From Umbilicaria muhlenbergii (lineage: Eukaryota > Ascomycota > Lecanoromycetes > Umbilicariales > Umbilicariaceae): DNA of 64,000 nt. The notes under the pieces are model-generated. The model worked only from the letters and a program-made list of their open reading frames with translations, was not told where the DNA came from and did not search any database. Shown one piece after another: positions 21,487-33,693 of the stretch (positions within the stretch are counted from its first letter, which is position 1; each line of letters starts with the position of its first letter). The stretch is from NCBI GenBank assembly GCA_000611775.1, contig KK106981.1:8789431-8853430 (forward strand), given 5' to 3'. A program made the translations under genes and the position numbers.

Positions 21487-22140
21487 ATGCGCTCAAGGCT
21501 GTTGTCAGGACCTCTGGTAGACATTTACGTGGGCGAAGTTCGGCGTCATTGGTCGCTCCATCGCAACTTACTCTGCCATCACTCGCCATACTTTCAAGAC
21601 CACTGTGGCGAGGAAAATAAAAAGAAGGGTGGGAAACTCGAGCTGCTAGAGGACGATCCTGGTGCGTTCGAACTGCTGGTGAAGTGGCTGTATCAGGGCA
21701 AAATCGACGATGTCAGCGACATGCCCATGGACAAGAAATGGGACTACGCCGATGCCTGCCAGAAGTTGTACGTTCTCTGCGATAAGATCAACCTTCCGCA
21801 GCTCAAAAACTTCGCCATAGATCAATTCCGAAAGGGCTGCCACGAAGCCGGGCTTGTCCCGGGGCCGGAGGAGATGAAGCCCATCTACGATAGCACTCCG
21901 CCCTCGTCGCCGTTTCGCAAGCTCGTCAGCAGGATTGCCGCGCGACAAATCATGGACCCTGATAGTCAGGTCAGCGCAGGAACTTACAAGATGTGCTTCG
22001 AAGGGAGCCCGGATTTCGCCATCGACGTCATCACCGCGATCAGGGAAGGCGCTGGAGGGAAGCTTTTCGAAGACCCTACGGAGCAGGTCGGCTGCGCATA
22101 TCATCAACACGACAATGGCCAGGCCTGCGACGGTCGTTGA
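21487..22140 (+). CDS. BTB/POZ-domain protein
   Basis: 217 residues from the ATG at 21487. The BTB fold covers about residues 8-110: LVDIYVGEVRRHWSLHRNLL, then CHHSPYFQDH, an acidic strand, and FELLVKWLYQGKI, the typical order of a fungal BTB domain used for dimerisation or Cullin-3 binding. The remainder is helical without a second domain, as in many fungal BTB proteins of unknown role. An upstream frame (ATG 21307 to 21428) could be a first exon: the GTGAGT donor at 21429 and the AG at 21460-21461 would join in frame, but the intron would be only 33 nt, below the usual minimum. I therefore use the internal ATG and leave the longer form open. Confidence 0.7.
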   Translation: MRSRLLSGPLVDIYVGEVRRHWSLHRNLLCHHSPYFQDHCGEENKKKGGKLELLEDDPGAFELLVKWLYQGKIDDVSDMPMDKKWDYADACQKLYVLCDKINLPQLKNFAIDQFRKGCHEAGLVPGPEEMKPIYDSTPPSSPFRKLVSRIAARQIMDPDSQVSAGTYKMCFEGSPDFAIDVITAIREGAGGKLFEDPTEQVGCAYHQHDNGQACDGR

Positions 22141-23406
22141 CCCTATGTTCATCCAAAGACAGCCTCCAACCGGCCGTCTCGAAGCTCGGAAACATTCCCG
22201 GTCTTCAATATAGACACGACGGCACTCAGTCGGGGTCCTCGACAGCATGCTGGTGGATCAGCATGGTGCGCCACGCGACACTCCGTGGTCCGCATCAAAC
22301 AAGGGGCGGCTTCCTCAGACGGCTAGCAAGATTTGACGATAGGGTACCCCCCGTGCGTAGGATAGCTGAGTACAAGCTCCAAGACGGGGGAAAAAGAGAG
22401 TCCTCTGGCGGTGGTATTTGGGTTCCTGACTTCAGGGGAATCAGGGTCATTGGCCAGCAAAGCCGCAGTAAGATTCGACTGGAATAGCAATTATTGTCCG
22501 CGGCCAACGCTGTTAACCATGTGCGAGTGGATGGGGCTTTTTGGTATATATGGTCCATGTAGAAACGAGGAATTGAGTTTCCGCTGCGACAAGATTTCAT
22601 TGGCTGACAGGGCCGATTTTGCATTCCGAGTCAAGCTCGAAGCAATTATAAGACTGTCAAATGCTACTGTACCTTCCGTTCTCATACATAATCACAAAAG
22701 TTGTTCGACCTGTAGAGTCGGGGGAAGCAAATATAAAAAGTCGATCACAACGAAAGATTGACGTAGACAAGCATTTCCGCTCAGATAGTTCCCGCGTCAC
22801 TATCTCGCATACATGCATGACTTTATCCTTTATCTGCCTTCAGGTAAGCACGGTAAGGTACTCCTCCTCGTACAGGATCCTCATTCGCGGTCGACAGGGT
22901 CGGACCCCCCTACAGCCTTGCGAGGCTTGGCCTGCTGACGAGTGAGCAATGAGCATTTGGAATGGGTGGGGGCGGCTCTTGGCAACGCAGCGTGGGATCT
23001 TTGCGACGAAGCGTCGGAAATATTGCAACACGGGACGAAGGAAGAAGAGGGGAAAAAGCAAGCACGGGGCAGCAGGCAAAGCACCTCTCCATGACCACTA
23101 TATAAATGCTTCGCTTCTTGACTCGTCACTCGTCACTTGCCTTCTTACCATGCGAGTACGAGTATTCACACTCATCCTCACCCTCAGACTCAAGCCTTAA
23201 GCCCGACGGCACACATCGACACGGAACAAAGTCCCGAAGCCCGTGCTCAGCTTCGCTATCTCGAAGCTCAGCCTGTTGCTTGCCGTCCTCCGCAGTGAGC
23301 GTGTGCTCGATTTCCCCTCACTCCCGGCGAGAAGCAGCGCAGCAGCAGGCGGGTGGTCATGTATCAATGTAGCAGAGCGATTACCCCTCACCCATAACAA
23401 GACGCC
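22141..23406. promoter_or_regulatory. Intergenic region and TOK1 promoter
   Basis: 1.27 kb with no supported gene. A TATATAAA box lies at about 23098-23105, some 300 bp before the TOK1 start codon, within a sequence rich in CACTCGTCACT-like words. Confidence 0.45.
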
Positions 23407-25873
23407 ATGGGCGAGTCATCATCCGCATCCTCCTCTCCGCCCACCAGCGCCAAGGCCGAGAGTGATCCCGGCCCGCCTCCGGGTCCGCTCGATGGGCATG
23501 GAGATGGGGGCCCGCTGTCCAAAACTCAGACTCACGCCAAAGAGGTGTGGAAATTCCGGCTGAGGCCTGATGACGACGATGAGCCCGAGTGAGGCTGCAT
23601 GATTCCCACGCGTCTATCTAATCCAGGGTGAGGGCTGATGATCATCTTCTACCTTCAGAGATTGGTGGTTTGCCTCCACGGCCATCCCACTGCTGGCAGC
23701 AACAATCGGACCCTTGGCCAATGTCCTGTCCATTGCGGCCCTGGTTGTCCCGTGGAGGAGCAACTACGATCCGCGCTATCCAGGGCAAGACCCTTATTCG
23801 GTCGGCTTTAGCGACCCTCGTTGGTGAGGAAGAAGGTCCCCGTAGAGACGTCAACCGGTGCTGAACACGACTAGGTGCGTCAGTCTGAACGCGGTGTCAC
23901 TTGTCTGTGGCTTGGGCGGCAACGTCTTCCTGCTTTTCAACTTCACTCGGCGGGTACGGTATATCATTGCGTTGCCCATGACCATCATTCTGTGGTATTT
24001 TGCCACTTTCATCGTAAGTCACCATGCACCGGCCTTCGGAACAGAAGTCCACTAACACCTCGATCATAGCTGATGGCCATCACCATTTCCATGAACCGAT
24101 ATGTTCCTCCGCACCCCACCACACAGGTATATTCTCAAGGGTTTTGGCACGCAATCATCGCAGCGTGTCTGTATCTTCTCTCCTCCATGTTGTTGATGAT
24201 CAACATGGTGGGATATATGCTCGGTCACTATACCCGACATTTCGACCTGACCGACGAGCAGCGCAACCTGATTCTCCAGACCATGGTGTTCTTCGTCTGG
24301 CTCGCTGGCGGTGGCGGAATATTTGCAAGGGTGTGCGGTTGGACTTACACTGACGCTCTGTATTTCTGCGATGTCACTGTTCTGACCGTTGGGTTCGGAG
24401 ACTTCACCGGTACCAACGATGTGGCTCGTGGCTTGGTTTTCCCGTATGCCGTGGGCGGCATCATCTTCCTGGGTCTGATGGTCAGTAGCATTTCGAATTT
24501 TGCAGGCGAACTGGGTCGTGACAAAGTCATAAGGAATCATGTAGAGAGGAAGAGGGTGCAGACCATAACTCGATCTGAAACGGCGTCTATCGAACTAGAG
24601 AAGAGAGAACTACAAAAGCAGAGGAAGGTTACCGGGAATAATGGAAGCCTCCCTAATCTATCAGAGCATTTCGAACCTAGAGAACGGCAGATCACCTTCG
24701 ATCTGGATGACGGTCCAGGTACAAATGACGGGAAGCCTGTAAGAGTTGGGTCCATGAGACATGGCTTCAAAGCATTCAGGCGGGTTCGAGCTAGACAAAC
24801 CGCGCCGAGGCTGATTCTCCTCCGCGAAGAAAAGGATCGATTCACCGCGATGCGTCAAATCCAGCACAGTACCAGCAGATTCAAGCGCTACTATGCGTTG
24901 ACGATGTCGGTTATCGCTTGTGAGTGATCTGCTCACGTTACTGTCACCCAAGCCTATCATTGTGCCTTCCATTTGTTTGTGCTGGGACCCTAACTTGGTG
25001 ATAGTTGGACTCCTCTGGTGCGTGGGAGCCGCCGTCTTCTGGCAAGCGGAGCGCTCACAGCAAGGTCTGAACTACTTCCAGGCTCTCTATTTCTGCTACG
25101 TTTCTCTACTCACGATCGGTTACGGGGATTTTGCACCGAAGAGCAACGTAGGAAAGCCATTCTTCATAGTTTGGAGTTTGATTGCTGTGCCCACCATGAC
25201 AATCCTTGTGTCCGATATGGGCAACACCGTCATTGCCAGCTACAAACGCGCCACCTCCGACTTTGCCGACTTCACTGTCCTACCCAAGGCCGGCATCTGG
25301 CGCGCCTACCTCAACAAACACCCGCGACTTCTCAACTGGCTGCAGAGTAAGGCCGATCAACAAAAGGCGCGGCGAGAAGAGAAAAAGCGCATGCAAGAAG
25401 GCTTTCCCACCGGGCCAGAGGATGAAGAACTCGATCGTCCGCCCCCCACCCTCGAACAACTAGCCGAAGAGGAGGACGACGACGAACACGAGATGGCTCG
25501 CAAACTCGCACTGGCCATTCGGCGCACAGCCAACGACCTCAAAACGGACGTTCGCCGGCGGTACAACTACGAGGAGTGGGTCGAATACACGCGCCTCATC
25601 CGTTTCAGCAGGATGACGCCGGAGGAACTCGAACAGGATGAAGTGGAGGAGGGTCTGATCCAATGGGACTGGATCGGGCCGGATAGTCCGATGATGGCGG
25701 CGCAGACGGAGTGCGAGTGGGTGCTTGACCGGCTGTGCGAGAGTTTGGATCGGTACATGAGGCGGCAGGTGCCGGAGCATGTGAAGATGAGGAGGAGGAG
25801 CATGCGGGCGGAGAGGAGCTTGGATCTCCGCAGGAAGGGCAGCCAGGGGAGTCAGGGCAGTCAGGGCGCATGA
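23407..25873 (+). CDS. TOK1: TOK1-type outward-rectifying two-pore potassium channel
   Basis: Five exons: 23407-23588, 23659-23823, 23875-24013, 24070-24919 and 25005-25873, giving 734 residues; all introns have GT-AG ends (70, 51, 56 and 85 nt). The fungal TOK family has eight membrane spans and two pore loops and lets K+ leave the cell across the plasma membrane. Seen: an acidic N-terminus, span 1 with FASTAIPLLAATIGP, further spans through FFVWLAGGGGIF, first filter LTVGFGDF, a long cytoplasmic linker, span 7 (LLWCVGAAVFW), second filter LTIGYGDF and final span (VPTMTILVSDMGN). The tail is long, charged and ends in a Gly/Ser/Gln repeat. Both filters are intact, so a working channel is expected. 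Splice joins were chosen because they keep the spans continuous. Confidence 0.9.
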
Positions 25874-26364
25874 TTCGGACGACAAGGAAGGTTGGGGGCG
25901 CGGATCAAACTAATTCACTGGTTATGGGGGCAGGTACGGCTGGTCTGTTGGCTTTTGGGGCATTTAGGCCGGGGAGAACTTTGGAAAGGGTGGAATTGTG
26001 GAACAAGTGGGGTTTTGCGGTCCTCACTGGGAAGCAGCGCAACGGTCACTGCTTGGGAGTCTATAGACGAACGGAGTAAAGATCCTCTCTGGAAAGCACG
26101 TTGCGGGATTGTCACGTCTGTAGTCATAGGATAGGGACGGCCCTCGACTTTTCGCAGTATATAAGCCACATCCGATCACTTGGACAGCATGCAACGGCTC
26201 GGCTTGGTTAAATGATTGTGGAGCATAGTCGTAGATGGCCCTTGTTTTGCAACACAGCAACGCCCAGCTTACAAAGAGCTGCCGAACACCAAATCCTCCA
26301 TCTTCGCCGCCAGATCTATGACCTTTCCCATTTATAAACCGACAGCGCCGGAGATTACACATAC
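25874..26364. other. Convergent intergenic region TOK1 / Zn2Cys6 gene
   Basis: Holds the 3' flank of TOK1 and the unresolved last exon of the Zn2Cys6 gene: a GTATGT donor follows the last sure coding base at 26365 (minus strand), but I could not choose among several acceptors between 26290 and 26340. Confidence 0.5.
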
Positions 26365-28685
26365 CTGCTCAAAACGGCAACCCGGGTCTTGGCCACGATA
26401 TCCGTATCGCTCTTCAATTGCAGAATCCCAATCATCCGAACCACGTCCGTTTTCGCCCGCATATACATGGGATCCATGACCAAGCCTTCCGCCCGGTTTT
26501 TGACCAACTCCGCAATAACATGCTAAGCCGCCACCCCTGGGTCAGCGACATCCCGGCCGGACAGTTCACGGACGGAAGAAGGTTGTGTACGTACCGCCTC
26601 CGAAAACGCCCGATGTTGGAAATGATACCATACCCTCGCCTCATCCTCAAACAAGGCATGTAACATGAAAAAGCTATTGATCGCCTCATGCGCCGCCTCC
26701 AACGTGCCTTTCACATCTACGCCGAGGTCCTCGTTCTCGTCCGCGCAAACCAGCATCAAGCAGTGGAAATAGTTACTTGTCAGGAACAGCGTCTGCCGCG
26801 CTAAACGTTTGTTGCGGCCCGCGAGGTCGCAGATTGATGCTTCGGTAAAGGTGCGGAATGGTTGCGGGAACGAGGTGTAGATCCGTTGGAAGCGGCTGAT
26901 GACGCGGGCGCGGTCAGCTGGGTCCGAGGCGATGGGGAGAGAGAGGGACCGAGGGGAGCAGAGGGTTTCCTGGACGAGGTTGGCCAGGGTCCACATGCTG
27001 CGGATGAAGCAGATGTCCGTGGCCTCATTGACAGAGGCACCGTTGGTGGCGTCCTCGATCTCGCAATCGGTCAGGTCTTCCACTTTGACGTCGGTGTGTG
27101 TGGCTGTCGGTGGAAGGTTGAGAATGACGGTGAAAAAGGTGTCTTGGAGGAGCACGGCTTGCCAGAGTTTGCGGCGCTGCTGTTTGTCGAACGCGCTGAG
27201 TGTAGGTGTGATAATGGAGGGGTCACGGTTGAGACCCATGGCGTAGGCCTGACGGATCAGTATGCCAGCGAAAGCCCAGGCATCGCTGGCATGATTGTCG
27301 TTCATCAGAAAGTAGGTTACAAGGACCATGGCTTGGATTGTGCGCATTGTGGGCTTGCTCAAGTAGGTCGACATGCGTAGAGCTTGGTGTGACGCGGATA
27401 CTGTCATGAAACATAAGCCCGTGGGACATGAAGGGATGCTGCATCCTTACCATAGAATTCTGCGGTTTGTACCTTCGTATCCAAAGATGGAATGGAGACG
27501 AACTGTGTGCCCATTGCTAGCATCACGAAGATAAGAGCGACTAGATCCCCCTTCACTTCGTCACGTTTTGGAAGGCTCAAGGACCAGAAGTAATCGTAGT
27601 CTTTCTGAAAAGAGTGGCGATGTATCATAGGGTATACAGGATCGACGGCGTCAAAGTACTTGGCTATGAGACTGGAATGGACGTTAAAACATGCTACACG
27701 AGACAGCCGGACGACAACGAGAGCTAAGACTGCGAAGAGAATTGAAAGAGTTGATGCGAGCTACTCTTGAATGCGAGCAAAGAAACAAGAGAGACTTACA
27801 TATCAGCCTGTTCTTTGCTTGGCAGAACCCCGATAACTTCTGGTAGACCGCCTTGATGAGTCCAGTAGTTGCTTGTCGTGCAATTAGCATCGATGAACAT
27901 GCGCTGGACCACTATCGTACCTGAATGGATGCTCGGCTTTGAAAACGTTGGAAGCAGTGGGGTGCGAGTATGGGACGTTGGAAAGTAATAGGGGCGATGA
28001 TCCTGTAGACGAGCGCGAATTCCTCCGTTCATTCGGCTTGCCTCCATCTTGTCGCTGGCGTGAATTAGTTTACAGGTGCCAGAATCCAAGCTTGGGAAAG
28101 ACACACAATAGCCATGGCAGGAGCTGTAGGACCGGAAATCCCTTTGGGTCTCTTCCTTGGCGTTTCGATACCGAGAGCGCGATGCGACTCCCTACCCTTG
28201 TTAGCAACGAGGAAGCAAGGAAAGGGCTAGAGCACACACTCGATCAGGTCGGCCAACTCCGAGTAATGACATTCCGATCTCCTCTTGAGACAGGCCAAAC
28301 AACTGCAACGACTTCAGCCAGATGATCCCGATCACGTGCATAGGGCCGAGAGCGTACGTCGGTCTTCCACGGTCGCACTGCAAGACCATTCAGCCAGGGT
28401 TTGCAGCATGCAGGCATTGGATCTGGTTACCTTGGTCTTCTTGGTGGTGCAAGCTTCGCAGCTCAAACTCGGCTTGTTTCGTCGCTGGCGCTTGATGCTT
28501 TGTGCTGATTCTGCTGATGTACCGCCGATTTCTTGCATATCTGCGCGTCCTGGCGTGCCGTCCCCGTCCCCGTTCTCGAGCGGATGATCCACCGCATTCG
28601 GGCCATGTGCAGGCGCAGCGGTAGCCTGGGCTGGCGCTGGCGCTGGCGCTGGTGCTGGTGCTTGCGCTTCCGCGCCTTCATCCAT
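26365..28685 (-). CDS. Zn2Cys6 fungal-specific transcription factor (3' end unresolved)
   Basis: Minus-strand exons: 28685-28431, 28377-28358, 28302-28240, 28191-28107, 28047-27800, 27671-27451, 27400-26595, 26522-26365, then a short final exon not placed. About 620 residues are covered. The zinc cluster is a perfect CX2CX6CX6CX2CX6C (CEAC, KTKC, DRGRPTC, LAC, RRSEC) and is made from three exons, the middle one only 20 nt. A leader rich in Ala-Pro repeats precedes it. The fungal_trans middle region follows, with QADILIAKYFDAVDPVYPMI, YFLMNDNHASDAWAFAG and RQAYAMGLNRDPS, then the end motif RAKTDVVRMIGILQLKSDT. Such proteins bind CGG half-sites as dimers; the target pathway is unknown and no enzyme cluster lies nearby. 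Exon 4 to 5 joining is the least certain. Confidence 0.8.
28629..28668. repeat. Hexanucleotide repeat coding for Ala-Pro
   Basis: Repeats of GGCGCT and GGTGCT on the plus strand encode the Ala-Pro run near the N-terminus of the Zn2Cys6 protein. Likely length-variable between strains. Confidence 0.7.
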
Positions 28686-29272
28686 AATTGTGTTGCAATG
28701 GCAGAGGCTTGTTCGATGTTTGCCCGCTGTACGAGTACCTGCTCGCCAGAGCCCGGAAAGAAGCGGGCACGGCGGGGTATAAGATATGCACGCCCCGGTT
28801 TTAAAGCTCGCTTCTCCAACACACCGACGTTCACACTGACGACGGAAGTTCTCCTGCGCGGTGGCACCGGCATTGAAGTTGAGATGCTTTATCCTTTCAG
28901 CTACGAAGGTACTCTGTGGAGCGAATGGCGATCATGGGAATCTCATGCATCATGCGCTGGCCTTGTTCGTACACTCAGCAGAGACCACTTGGAGAACAGT
29001 GAAGTTTGTCCCATGCTTGCACGAGCACCTGTCGTCGACTCAGCAGCGTACCTCTGAGGTCATCAAGCTTGCTATCTTGCATCTGCGCACTGCTGCTTTC
29101 TAATTACCTCTTGCCTGCTTCGTAGCAGCACTTCCACCTAGAAAGTGACCATTGGTTGTTTGACACTGTAGCTGGCTTATTTGTTCTCTGGAAATGATAT
29201 ACAATTCATTCTTCGTATATCTAAATAATCTATATACAGTGAAGTCTTGACGACTGTGTTTCTTGCCTATCG
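28686..29272. promoter_or_regulatory. Promoter of the Zn2Cys6 gene and 3' flank of ETF alpha
   Basis: 587 bp, tandem arrangement on the minus strand. No further gene recognised. Confidence 0.45.
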
Positions 29273-30443
29273 TTATTGTTGTTGCTTGAGTTTCTCCGTC
29301 AGTTCAGGCACCTTCTCAAACAGATCCCCAACGAGGCCAACATCAGCCACTTGGAAAATAGGAGCATCCCCGTCTTTATTGATGCAGGCAATGACTTTGC
29401 TGTCTTTCATGCCCGCCAGATGCTGGATTGCTCCAGAGATACCCGCGCAGAGGTACAGCTGCGGTGCAACGTTTTTGCCCGTTTGTCCGACCTGCAGGCT
29501 GTTGTCTGCGAATCCACTGTCAACTGCTGCCCTCGACGCGCCAATCGCTGCGCTCAGGGCGTCGGCCAGTGGCGGAATGAGCTTGTCAAACTGCTCTTTC
29601 GATTTGAGGCCTCGTCCGCCCGAAACCACCTTGCTGGCTGTCGCGAGATCTGGTCGGTCTGATTTCTGAAGATCTTCGGATACCCATTCAGTGGGATTGT
29701 CTGCTTTCGGGTCTACCCCCTCGGTGATCTCTGCTGAGCCGCCCTCGGCCTCTGCGGCTGGAAACGCAGTGCCTCGGGTAGTGATGATCTTGATTGAATC
29801 TGAAGACTGGCAAGTGAGGATCGCGTTTCCGGCATATATCGGTCTAACAAAGGCTGGTACTCGTCAGAAATGTAATATTGATAACAGACCTGCAGAGTGA
29901 CAAGCTTACTGTCCTCGCTCTCAATGGCAGTTATGTCCGAGATCTGTTGCGAATCTAACAATGCAGCCACGCGTGGCATGAGATTCTTCCCAAATGCTGA
30001 ATGTCCAGCAATGACATGTGTAAATTCCCCCTTCTTAACGTTCTCGACAAGTAGAGGTGCATAATTCTCTGGAAGTCCCTGGTGTAGATGTTTGATCAGC
30101 CAGTCCGTCGGCACCGAAAAGCGAACACGAGGCACTCTACCTTGTCATATGCGCCATTCTCCACCATGATAACCTTGTCTAAGCCTTTGACCTTTGCCGC
30201 CTGTTCAGCTACCGGTTTGACATTGCTTCCGGCCACAAAGCCCGTAATAGAGCCCCCAAGCTTCTGGGCTGCCGTGACCGTACTGAGCGAAGCGTTCAGC
30301 AATTGGCCCTCCCTTTGCTCAAGTATGGCAAGAGTCGAGAGTAGCCGGGCGAAAGCCGTCCGCGGTACACCACCTATTGAACTTGAGGTACAAATCGCGG
30401 CTCTGGTTCGCCTTAAGGTTGAATGACGGGCGGTTAAAAGCAT
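29273..30443 (-). CDS. Electron transfer flavoprotein alpha subunit, mitochondrial
   Basis: Exons on the minus strand: 30443-30141, 30078-29910 and 29853-29273, 350 residues, close to the usual 330-350. The second intron (29854-29909, GTAAGC donor, CTGAC branch) restores [19 protein letters not shown] alpha with ETF beta carries FAD and passes electrons from acyl-CoA and amino-acid dehydrogenases to ETF-ubiquinone oxidoreductase in the mitochondrial matrix. The N-terminus is basic and Ser/Thr-rich, as in a presequence. The C-terminal FAD domain shows [13 protein letters not shown], the [11 protein letters not shown] stretch, the [18 protein letters not shown] region and [10 protein letters not shown], which is the family signature. 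All are intact. It lies head to head with RSC8. Confidence 0.92.
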
Positions 30444-30927
30444 TGTAGCTGCTGTGTCGAGCCTAGAATTTGATAGGATGACACAGTTCCTAGTAAGTGT
30501 AGTTTGCATCAGTACGGTTCAGATTACGCCCCCCTCGGCCAAGCACAACTTTAGCAACATCACAGGGCCGAGGATGTTTAAACCGCCAGGCCGCAGAGCC
30601 GCGACATGACTAAGCAGCGGAACAGTCTAAGCGCCGTAAGCGAACATCTTGCGCGGTTTTGCATTCACGTCTGCGACCGCTTTGCGAGCAAGGAGTAGGG
30701 TACGCGCCGACCACGCAACATCGCCATATACGTGCAGAGAAGAAAGCAGTCGTTCGCAGCTGCTCGTTCGCCATTGGAATTCTGCGTTCATCCTTTCGTT
30801 CGGCGCTGCCGATGCGGGGAAACTGAGTGCATACCGCCCTATCAACTCACCCATCTGCTCGAGCTACTAAACAAGTGAGCAACACCGCTAGGCACCCGAT
30901 CGCATCCAGCTCTGGATATATATCGCC
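30444..30927. promoter_or_regulatory. Divergent promoter ETF alpha / RSC8
   Basis: 484 bp between two start codons. An inverted CCAAT box (CCATTGG) lies at about 30772. No TATA box near either start. Confidence 0.45.
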
Positions 30928-33280
30928 ATGATGGAGGGCGTCTCAGCTGATTTCGGCGATTCACCTGCTCCAACAACCACTGCCGACCTCACTCAGCCAC
31001 CTCAACCATCACAATTACAAGGGGACAACAACCCTGCAGCTCTTAATGTGCCTAATGATAATAAATCAGCCGCTGGCGCAGGTAATCTCTGTTAGATATC
31101 CTTCTGAGGTCGCTCGCGCTGACTGTTCCAATGTATGATAGACACCTCGATGTCGGACAGCATGAACAACACTGATCTGTCCATTTCCAATACAGCATCT
31201 CAACAAGCCCCAGAACCTGTGTCTACCGCTATATCGGATAATCCTTTAGATGCTCCAGATGCACCACGACCAGAAGATGAAGACGACGAACGCGAAGATG
31301 AAGAGATGGCAGGGACTGGCGAGGAAACAAAGCAGGAAGACGGCAGCCCTGACAAGGATGGAACAGATGGTCGGACATCGCCCCAAGCAGCCGATGTTGC
31401 CGCGGATGGGCAACCAGCTCAGTCCAAGGTAGGCTTGGAATCTTCGGCTCGATCCCATCTAGCAGAACAGCGATACTCCATTGTCCTTCCCAGCTATAGT
31501 ACATGGTTCGACATGAAGACTATACATACCCTGGAGAAGAAGGCTATACCTGAATTTTTCAACAACCGGAACAGGAGTAAGACACCGGCGGTCTACAAGG
31601 ACTACCGCGATTTCATGATCAACACCTACCGTCTCAATCCGGCCGAGTATCTTACGGTTACAGCCTGCAGGAGGAATCTTGCTGGCGATGTATGCGCTAT
31701 AATGAGGGTCCATGCGTTTCTCGAGCAGTGGGGTTTGATCAACTATCAGGTATAGTCGCCTTATTGTATCAGAAAGTGCCCCACTGATGTTGCGACAGAT
31801 TGACCCAGACACGAGGCCCTCTGCAATTGGTCCACCATTTACGGGTCACTTCCGCACCATAGCCGACACCCCTCGTGGGCTCCAAGCATTTCAACCAGCG
31901 CCGAAGTCAATCGCAACGTCGGGCAAGCCCTTTGAGGGAACTGAGCGTGCTTTAAGCGGCGCGTCCCCAGCAAAAGTTGGGCAAAATCTTGAGATACGGC
32001 GCAATTTCTATGATCAGAGCGGCAAAGATATCATGGCCGGGGCTAAGGACAAGCAAGCAAACGGCGAAGAAGGTGCGACGAACGGAGCGACGAGCGCAGA
32101 GGCGACTACCAAAGTGATGGAGGAGCTCGCCAAGGAACCGAAGAAGCCTGTCCACTGTTTCTCTTGCGGCATAGATTGCACACTCCTCCGTCACCACTAT
32201 TCAAAGACCACACCCAACGTTGCAGGTGCGCAACCATCGAAGAAATACGACGTCTGTTCGAATTGCTTCCAATGCGGCAGAGTACCTGTATCTCATTCTC
32301 CGCATGATTTCACGACGATTGAAAATCCGGGCTACACTGCTGTACCCGATCGTGATGCACCTTGGACAGAGTCGGAAATGCTTCTACTCCTCGAGGGTTT
32401 GGATCAGTTTGATGATGACTGGGACGAGATAGCTGACCATGTCAAGACACGCACTCGCGAAGAGTGTGTGTTGAGATTTCTCCAGTTGGAAATAGAAGAT
32501 CAGTACCTCGAGACCGAGATCAACGGCCCTGGAAGTGCGACATTAGGGGCTCTCAACAGCGGCCGAATACCATTCACCCAAGCGGATAACCCGGTGATGT
32601 CTGTGGTCGCTTTTCTCGCCGGCATGAGTGAGCCAGGCGTTGCAGCAGGAGCAGCAGGTAGGTTCACCGCTGAGGCGCGTAGGATTCTGCGCAACCGACT
32701 CGAGAATGGACTTGGTGGCGCGAGCCAAGAAAAGGGTAAAGAGAAGGAAGACGTGAAAAGCGAAGATTTGATGGATGTGGATTCTGCAAGGAGTCCCCAA
32801 GCGGACGCTAATAACCAGATCGCTACATCGAGTCAGCAGTATCAGTCTATGTCGATAGCTACTATGGCGATGGCTACCACAGCTACTCGGTCTTCAAGTC
32901 TGGCTTCGAATGAAGAGCGCGAAATGACTCGTCTTGTTTCCGCCATCGTCAACCTCGTCCTCCAAAAATTCGAGCTCAAGCTTCAGCAATTCTCCGAATT
33001 GGAGGCGCTCCTGCAAGCGGAACGTCGTCAGTTAGATCGGGTGCGACAACAACTGTTTCTTGATCGACTTGCGTTCAAGAAGCGGATCCGCGAAGTGGAA
33101 GAGGGCCTGAAGGCTGCGAGCTTACGGGGCGGAGAAGAAGGGGCGAAGATGGCGCGGGACGTGGTTGGCGACGTTGGAGGTGGTGAGAGACTTGTTTTCC
33201 ACAAGGAGCAGGGGCAAACGACCGGAGATGCCAAGCCAATGTCGGCGGGCGACGGAGATCCCATGAGCCACGAAATATGA
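30928..33280 (+). CDS. RSC8: SWIRM-SANT chromatin remodelling subunit (Rsc8/Swi3)
   Basis: Exons 30928-31081, 31142-31749 and 31799-33280, 747 residues. Rsc8/Swi3 proteins are dimeric scaffold subunits of the RSC and SWI/SNF nucleosome remodellers. Domains in order: acidic disordered N-terminus; SWIRM domain at about 163-258 ([18 protein letters not shown] to [14 protein letters not shown], crossing the second splice site); ZZ-type zinc finger at about 373-415 (CFSCGIDC then CSNCFQCGR); SANT domain at about 441-486 ([20 protein letters not shown]); and a C-terminal leucine-rich coiled coil near 640-720. This order matches the family exactly. Whether it serves RSC, SWI/SNF or both cannot be told, since most filamentous fungi use one gene for both. 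Confidence 0.93.
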
Positions 33281-33693
33281 GTGTCTGCGGATCACGGTGT
33301 TACATTTCCTTGGGAGGCGCATTTCGGCGTCTGCAGATGGTGTACAGCTCACGTCGAGGCTGGTCCCTGGACACCTTCGACTGCCCTTCTCGACTGGTCG
33401 ATCATCGCGGGGTTGGTTACAAAGGGGAAATCTGGAGACACCAACATGGTTCGTAATTTCATAGCAAGCAAGCTCTCTGGCTGTCATATAATACGAATAG
33501 AGTTCCATCCAGCACAGATGCCGGAAGGAATCCAGTTACATCCTTCTTCGTCCAGATGAGTTCATTGGCTCTGCCATGATCCTTTCTATCCCAAGTCGCC
33601 GTCCATCCAATCGCTCCACCAAGCCGTACTCACAATCCGTCTACTCCACGCTTAAATCAAGTAAGAACAGATCATGCAGCGACGCCGGAAAGA
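33281..33693. other. Convergent intergenic region RSC8 / SPC24
   Basis: 3' flanks of both genes; no other feature recognised. Confidence 0.6.

Noticed and set aside
22141-22761. Several 90-160-codon frames after the BTB gene
   Set aside because: Frames overlap one another with no motif or splice pattern linking them to the BTB gene.
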